Source: Methanoregula sp. (GTDB taxonomy: Archaea; Halobacteriota; Methanomicrobia; Methanomicrobiales; Methanospirillaceae). From it: a stretch of 9,182 nt of DNA. Position 1 is the first letter of the stretch; every line of letters starts with the position of its first letter. Position numbers and translations under genes: made by a program. The stretch covers positions 1-9,182 of the forward strand of contig JAURZP010000433.1 of the NCBI GenBank assembly GCA_030653335.1, in the 5' to 3' direction. The notes under the pieces were generated by a model. That model was not told the origin of the DNA, ran no database searches, and was given only the letters and a program-made list of their open reading frames with translations. Of this stretch, positions 5,812-9,182 are shown piece after piece.

Positions 5812-6804
5812 ATGAAAAAAGTTATTGTTACTGGCGGTGCTGGTTTTATTGGCAGTCATCTTGCCGAGGCTCTTGTTATCAAAGGTTATCACGTTGTGAT
5901 TCTTGATAATTTTTCAACAGGAAGAATGGACAATATAAGGACTTTTGAAAAATCTCCACATATTGATGTTGAAAAAGTTGATATCACAGATTTTTCCGCA
6001 GTATCAAAAGTTTTTGAAGATACAACATTTGTCTTTCATCTAGCTGCATTGGCTGATATTGTCCCCTCAATCCAGGAACCTCTCAAGTATCACAATGCCA
6101 ACGTAAATGGTACAATCACCGTTTTGGAAGCAGCGCGAAAAGCAGGAGTTAAGAAAGTTATCTATGCTGCATCCTCTTCCTGTTATGGGATACCGGATAA
6201 TTACCCGACACCAGAGACCGCACCCATTCGTCCGATGTACCCCTATGCGTTAACAAAATATCTCGGTGAGCAATATGTCATGCACTGGAATCAGACCTAT
6301 GACCTTCCGTGTATCTCTCTCCGCCTCTTCAATGTGTACGGTCCGCGTTCCCGTACGTCCGGGACATATGGAGCAGTCTTTGGAGTTTTCCTTGCCCAAA
6401 AACTTGCAGGAAAACCTTTCACAGTAGTTGGTGACGGGACACAGACACGGGATTTTACCTATGTGACGGATGTTGTTGATGCGTTCATCACAGCAGCTGA
6501 GTCGGATAAAAGAGGAGAAATGTATAATGTTGGATCGGGTGGAACATATTCTGTGAACTGTTTGGTCGAGCTTCTTGGCGGTGAAGTTATGCATATACCC
6601 AAACGTCCCGGCGAACCCGACTGCACATTTGCGGATACAAATAAAATCCAGCGTGAACTGGGGTGGTTTCCTAAGGTCTCTTTCGAGATTGGCGTCAAAC
6701 AGATGCTGAATAATATTGACCTGTGGCGCGATGCACCGGTCTGGGATGAACAGACAATTGCTTCTGCAACAAAAGACTGGTTTTCATATCTTGGCAGAGG
6801 TTAG
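5812..6804 (+). CDS. Extended SDR NAD-dependent nucleotide-sugar epimerase/dehydratase
   Basis: This 330-residue protein is normal for extended short-chain dehydrogenases acting on nucleotide sugars. The N-terminal Rossmann motif is VTGGAGFIG (6-14), with D32 in ILDNFSTG ending the second strand, which favours NAD over NADP. FHLAALAD (75-82), the active-site serines S121-S123 and the Y145-x3-K149 pair are all intact. LFNVYGPR and RDFTYVTDVVDA mark the substrate-binding half. The DNFSTG segment and overall shape resemble UDP-glucose/GlcNAc 4-epimerases and UDP-glucuronate decarboxylases more than ADP-heptose epimerase HldD, but the substrate is not readable. The C-terminal tail (WRDAPVWDEQT...) is not one I can assign. 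It heads the cluster and is followed after five bases by the kinase/nucleotidyltransferase, whose GAGG site lies at its 3' end. It is visibly more AT-rich than pycA. Confidence 0.85.
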   Translation: MKKVIVTGGAGFIGSHLAEALVIKGYHVVILDNFSTGRMDNIRTFEKSPHIDVEKVDITDFSAVSKVFEDTTFVFHLAALADIVPSIQEPLKYHNANVNGTITVLEAARKAGVKKVIYAASSSCYGIPDNYPTPETAPIRPMYPYALTKYLGEQYVMHWNQTYDLPCISLRLFNVYGPRSRTSGTYGAVFGVFLAQKLAGKPFTVVGDGTQTRDFTYVTDVVDAFITAAESDKRGEMYNVGSGGTYSVNCLVELLGGEVMHIPKRPGEPDCTFADTNKIQRELGWFPKVSFEIGVKQMLNNIDLWRDAPVWDEQTIASATKDWFSYLGRG

Positions 6805-6809
6805 ATTTA

Positions 6810-8339
6810 ATGATAAACACGAACCCCAAAATCCTATCCATTCAGGATCTTTCAGATCATCTAGATAAAATGCGCGAGAAGAAGAAGATAGTTCTGTGTC
6901 ATGGGGTATTTGATCTACTTCACATAGGGCATATCAAATATTTTGAGAATGCAAAAACCGCTGGAGATATTCTCATTGTTACGGTTACTCCTGATCGATA
7001 TGTGAATAAAGGACCAAACCGGCCTGCATTTCCGGAACAGTTGAGATGTGAGGCCATTGCCTCATTAGAGGTTGTCGATTATGTCGCACTCAACGAATGG
7101 CCCACCGCAGTTGAGACCATTCATCTGCTCAAGCCCGATATTTATGCAAAGGGATCAGAATATCAGAATGCCGGGAACGATCTGACCGGTAAGATTGTTG
7201 ACGAAGAGCAGGCAGTTTTGGAGAATGGAGGATCAATGTATTTTACCAACGACATTGTGTTCAGCTCCTCCGCTCTTCTTAACCAGTTTTCTGCAGATTA
7301 CCCGGAAGAAACAAGAAAATTTTTTCAAACAATAGCACATGCACATGGCGAGAATAAAATTTTCTCGTATATTGACAATGCCCGGTCACTCAAAGTGCTG
7401 GTCATTGGTGAAGCGATTCTTGATGAATACAGTTATTGTGATATGATCGGGGTAGCTGCAAAAGACCCGGCGATTGTGGTTCAATACCAGTCACAGGAGC
7501 GCTTTGCCGGGGGAATTCTTGCGGTGGCCAACAATCTCGCAGGTTTTTGTGATAATGTTGACCTTATTGCGATGCTCGGGGAATTTGAATCGGAAGAGAC
7601 CTTTATCAAAGAACACCTTGCCGGGAACATAAATCCTGAATTCTTTTACAAAAAGGACTCTCCCACGATTGTAAAACAACGATATGTCCGGGAAGGTCCG
7701 ACCATTCAAAAACTTTTTGAGGTACACAAAATAAACCAGCGTGATTTATCTGCATCAGAGCAATCCATGCTTCAGGATCAAATTCTTTCCAGAATAAATG
7801 AATATGATCTCGTCCTCGTTGTTGACTTTGGCCATGGTTTTATCACTCATGATACTGCGCAACTGATAGCAAAAAATGCTAAGTTCCTTGCGGTTAACAC
7901 CCAGGCGAACTCCGGAAACCGCGGATTCAATGTAATTTCAAAGTATCCTTCTGCAGATTTTATCTGTCTCAACGACTTGGAGATCAAACTGGAAGAACGG
8001 AATAATCCCGGTACCGTTTTCGACATGCTAAAAAGCGCTGCAAAAAAACTTTCCTGCCCGCTTACTATTGTGACACAGGGGAAAGAGGGTTGTATCTGCT
8101 ATTGCTCTGATGATGAAATTATTATGATCCCTGCATTTGCCAAGAAAGTCGTTGACCGTATCGGAACGGGAGATGCTTTGATTGCAATTGCATCATTATG
8201 TGCTGTTCAACGTGCTCCAGTAATTATTACGGGGTTTGTCGGCAATGCTGCTGCATCCGTTGCAGTATCCACCGTTGGCCACAGAAGTTCGATTGGAAAA
8301 ATACCCTTCAAAAAATATATTACAATGTTGCTCAAATAA
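6810..8339 (+). CDS. Bifunctional sugar nucleotidyltransferase-PfkB kinase (HldE-like, reversed domain order)
   Basis: This 509-residue fusion likely phosphorylates a sugar phosphate at C1 and transfers a nucleotidyl group to it, as HldE does for D-glycero-D-manno-heptose. Residues 25-160 are an RfaE2-type nucleotidyltransferase: VLCHGVFDLLHIGH carries the HxGH motif (H38-H41), followed by KGPNRPAFPEQLR and an AKGSEY segment. Residues about 194-505 are a ribokinase/PfkB-type domain: it opens with VLVIGEAILDEY, has FAGG at the substrate loop, TQGKEG, and ends with D-R-I-G-T-G-D, the last Asp (D455) being the expected catalytic base. Bacterial HldE has the kinase first, so the order here is swapped. 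The ATG at 6810 follows GAGG with nine bases between. The nucleotide (ATP, CTP or other) and the sugar are inferred only by family. It sits between the epimerase and the isomerase, 12 bases ahead of the latter. Confidence 0.85.
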   Translation: MINTNPKILSIQDLSDHLDKMREKKKIVLCHGVFDLLHIGHIKYFENAKTAGDILIVTVTPDRYVNKGPNRPAFPEQLRCEAIASLEVVDYVALNEWPTAVETIHLLKPDIYAKGSEYQNAGNDLTGKIVDEEQAVLENGGSMYFTNDIVFSSSALLNQFSADYPEETRKFFQTIAHAHGENKIFSYIDNARSLKVLVIGEAILDEYSYCDMIGVAAKDPAIVVQYQSQERFAGGILAVANNLAGFCDNVDLIAMLGEFESEETFIKEHLAGNINPEFFYKKDSPTIVKQRYVREGPTIQKLFEVHKINQRDLSASEQSMLQDQILSRINEYDLVLVVDFGHGFITHDTAQLIAKNAKFLAVNTQANSGNRGFNVISKYPSADFICLNDLEIKLEERNNPGTVFDMLKSAAKKLSCPLTIVTQGKEGCICYCSDDEIIMIPAFAKKVVDRIGTGDALIAIASLCAVQRAPVIITGFVGNAAASVAVSTVGHRSSIGKIPFKKYITMLLK

Positions 8340-8351
8340 AAAATTTACTGG

Positions 8352-8933
8352 ATGAAAATGATGATGCCCTTTACCCACTACACTGAAAAGCTACACTCCA
8401 TTCTGGAAGGAACAATAATTACCGACATTAATGGAAAATCCTTGTATCTTAATGAAGGACTCTCACTGATTGTTTCCAATCTCCAAAAAATCAAAACATC
8501 TAGGAAAAAAGTGATGATTATCGGAAATGGTGGAAGCGCAGCAATCGCAAGCCATCTCCAGAATGACCTCTGTAAAGCCGCACAAATCCGGGCAATGGTT
8601 TTCACAGAAGCCCCTCTTTTAACTGCACTCTCAAATGATATCAGTTATACTGCTGCATACCGTGAATTGGTGAACCTTTGGGCCGATAATGGCGATATGC
8701 TGTTTTCTATCAGTAGTTCGGGTCGCTCGCAGAATATTATTGATGCTGTCCATGCTGCAAGAGACCGTGGGTGCACTCCAATTATTACGTTATCCGGTTT
8801 TCTTCCTGATAATCCCCTCAGGTTTATTGGAGATATTAATCTTTATATTGCCTCCGGTGAATATGGCTATGTAGAACTGGCGCATTCAGTACTTGCACAT
8901 TTTATATCTGATCAAACATCAAAAATTATATAA
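8352..8933 (+). CDS. SIS-domain sugar-phosphate isomerase, GmhA-like (phosphoheptose isomerase family)
   Basis: This 193-residue protein has GmhA length. GmhA converts sedoheptulose 7-phosphate to D-glycero-D-manno-heptose 7-phosphate. The SIS phosphate-binding signature IIGNGGSAAIASHL (56-69) is intact, as is the second loop SSSGRSQN (121-128, usually S-T-S-G-N-S). The LSNDISY segment (93-99) matches the family, and H178 and H183 near the C-terminus fit the family's C-terminal histidines. At the position of the catalytic glutamate after H68 (H-x3-E-L in bacteria), this protein has D72 in HLQNDL, a conservative but notable change. The start is uncertain because ATGs at 8352, 8358, 8361 and 8364 are in frame; GGATGA at 8350-8355 would suit 8361 or 8364. 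It probably supplies the substrate for the preceding kinase/nucleotidyltransferase. No GmhB-type phosphatase is in view. Confidence 0.82.
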   Translation: MKMMMPFTHYTEKLHSILEGTIITDINGKSLYLNEGLSLIVSNLQKIKTSRKKVMIIGNGGSAAIASHLQNDLCKAAQIRAMVFTEAPLLTALSNDISYTAAYRELVNLWADNGDMLFSISSSGRSQNIIDAVHAARDRGCTPIITLSGFLPDNPLRFIGDINLYIASGEYGYVELAHSVLAHFISDQTSKII

Positions 8934-9000
8934 TTTTTATTTCGGTAGTTCTCGCACAAACCCCGGAGATCTAAAAAAAACATTACCCCCTGGAGTTCTC

Positions 9001-9182
9001 ATGGAAATAGACGTTGACAGTCATAAATTGATATATCATCCCGAAAGAGTTGCTGACTGGATTAAAACCGGGGATTGTTTTCCCCTCTATGTGGAGATCG
9101 GGCTGACGAACCGTTGCAACCACCGGTGTGTTTTTTGTGCATTGGACTGGTTTGAAAAAAAACCCATCGATATTAAAACCGA
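9001..9182 (+). CDS. Radical SAM enzyme, N-terminal fragment cut by window end
   Basis: Sixty codons are visible from ATG 9001, which follows GGAG (8992-8995) by five bases. LYVEIGLTNRCNHRCVFCALDW contains the radical SAM cysteines C39, C43 and C46 (CX3CX2C) that bind the 4Fe-4S cluster and SAM. The preceding 38 residues are a short N-terminal extension. It lies 67 bases after the SIS gene, with no clear promoter between, and probably belongs to the same operon, where it could modify the sugar or a linked substrate. Whether it has a C-terminal SPASM or B12-binding domain is beyond the window, so the reaction cannot be assigned. Confidence 0.85.
   Translation, partial: MEIDVDSHKLIYHPERVADWIKTGDCFPLYVEIGLTNRCNHRCVFCALDWFEKKPIDIKT

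Noticed and set aside
8934..8943. T-rich stretch after the SIS isomerase as a terminator
   Set aside because: Only five consecutive T residues occur before an A. The next gene follows closely without a clear promoter, so an operon is at least as likely.

Overview
The window looks like a euryarchaeal methanogen chromosome, most likely from the order Methanomicrobiales. The domain-level call is well supported. It rests on a methanogenesis-marker radical SAM enzyme (Mmp10), a tRNA with a bulge-helix-bulge intron at position 37/38, tRNAs without an encoded CCA, a two-subunit pyruvate carboxylase, and AT-rich TATA-like elements about 25 bp upstream of the inferred starts. The order is an impression from the protein sequences and was not tested.

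Layout. (1) 1-2933, plus strand: the 3' part of pycB (carboxyltransferase plus biotin carrier) overlaps pycA (biotin carboxylase) by an ATGA. Together they encode an anaplerotic pyruvate carboxylase that makes oxaloacetate. (2) 2934-3140: a hairpin, a TATA-like box, an intron-containing elongator tRNA-Met(CAU) and a T-run terminator. (3) 3213-3778: a small membrane protein made of two DUF350 repeats, with its own promoter, Shine-Dalgarno sequence and T-run. (4) 3779-4232: a non-coding gap of about 450 bp between convergent genes, containing nested complementary segments. (5) 4233-5507, minus strand: mmp10, the McrA arginine C-methyltransferase, with a promoter so close that the mRNA may be nearly leaderless. 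(6) 5622-5727: tRNA-Thr(UGU). (7) 5736-9182, plus strand: a more AT-rich sugar-activation cluster. It holds an extended SDR nucleotide-sugar epimerase/dehydratase, a bifunctional nucleotidyltransferase-PfkB kinase in the reverse domain order to bacterial HldE, a GmhA-like SIS isomerase, and the first 60 codons of a radical SAM enzyme cut off by the window end.

The two halves look functionally separate. The left half is core methanogen metabolism (oxaloacetate supply, tRNAs, McrA maturation). The right half reads as an accessory operon that would isomerise a ketose phosphate, phosphorylate and nucleotidylate it, and then epimerise or modify the sugar, probably for a cell-surface or S-layer glycan. 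A heptose-like product is inferred from the kinase/nucleotidyltransferase and isomerase families only. The end product and the role of the radical SAM enzyme cannot be read from this window.

The most interesting leads are the reordered HldE-type fusion with its unusual partners, and the structured intergenic segment at 4023-4187. No CRISPR array, insertion sequence or transposase was seen.
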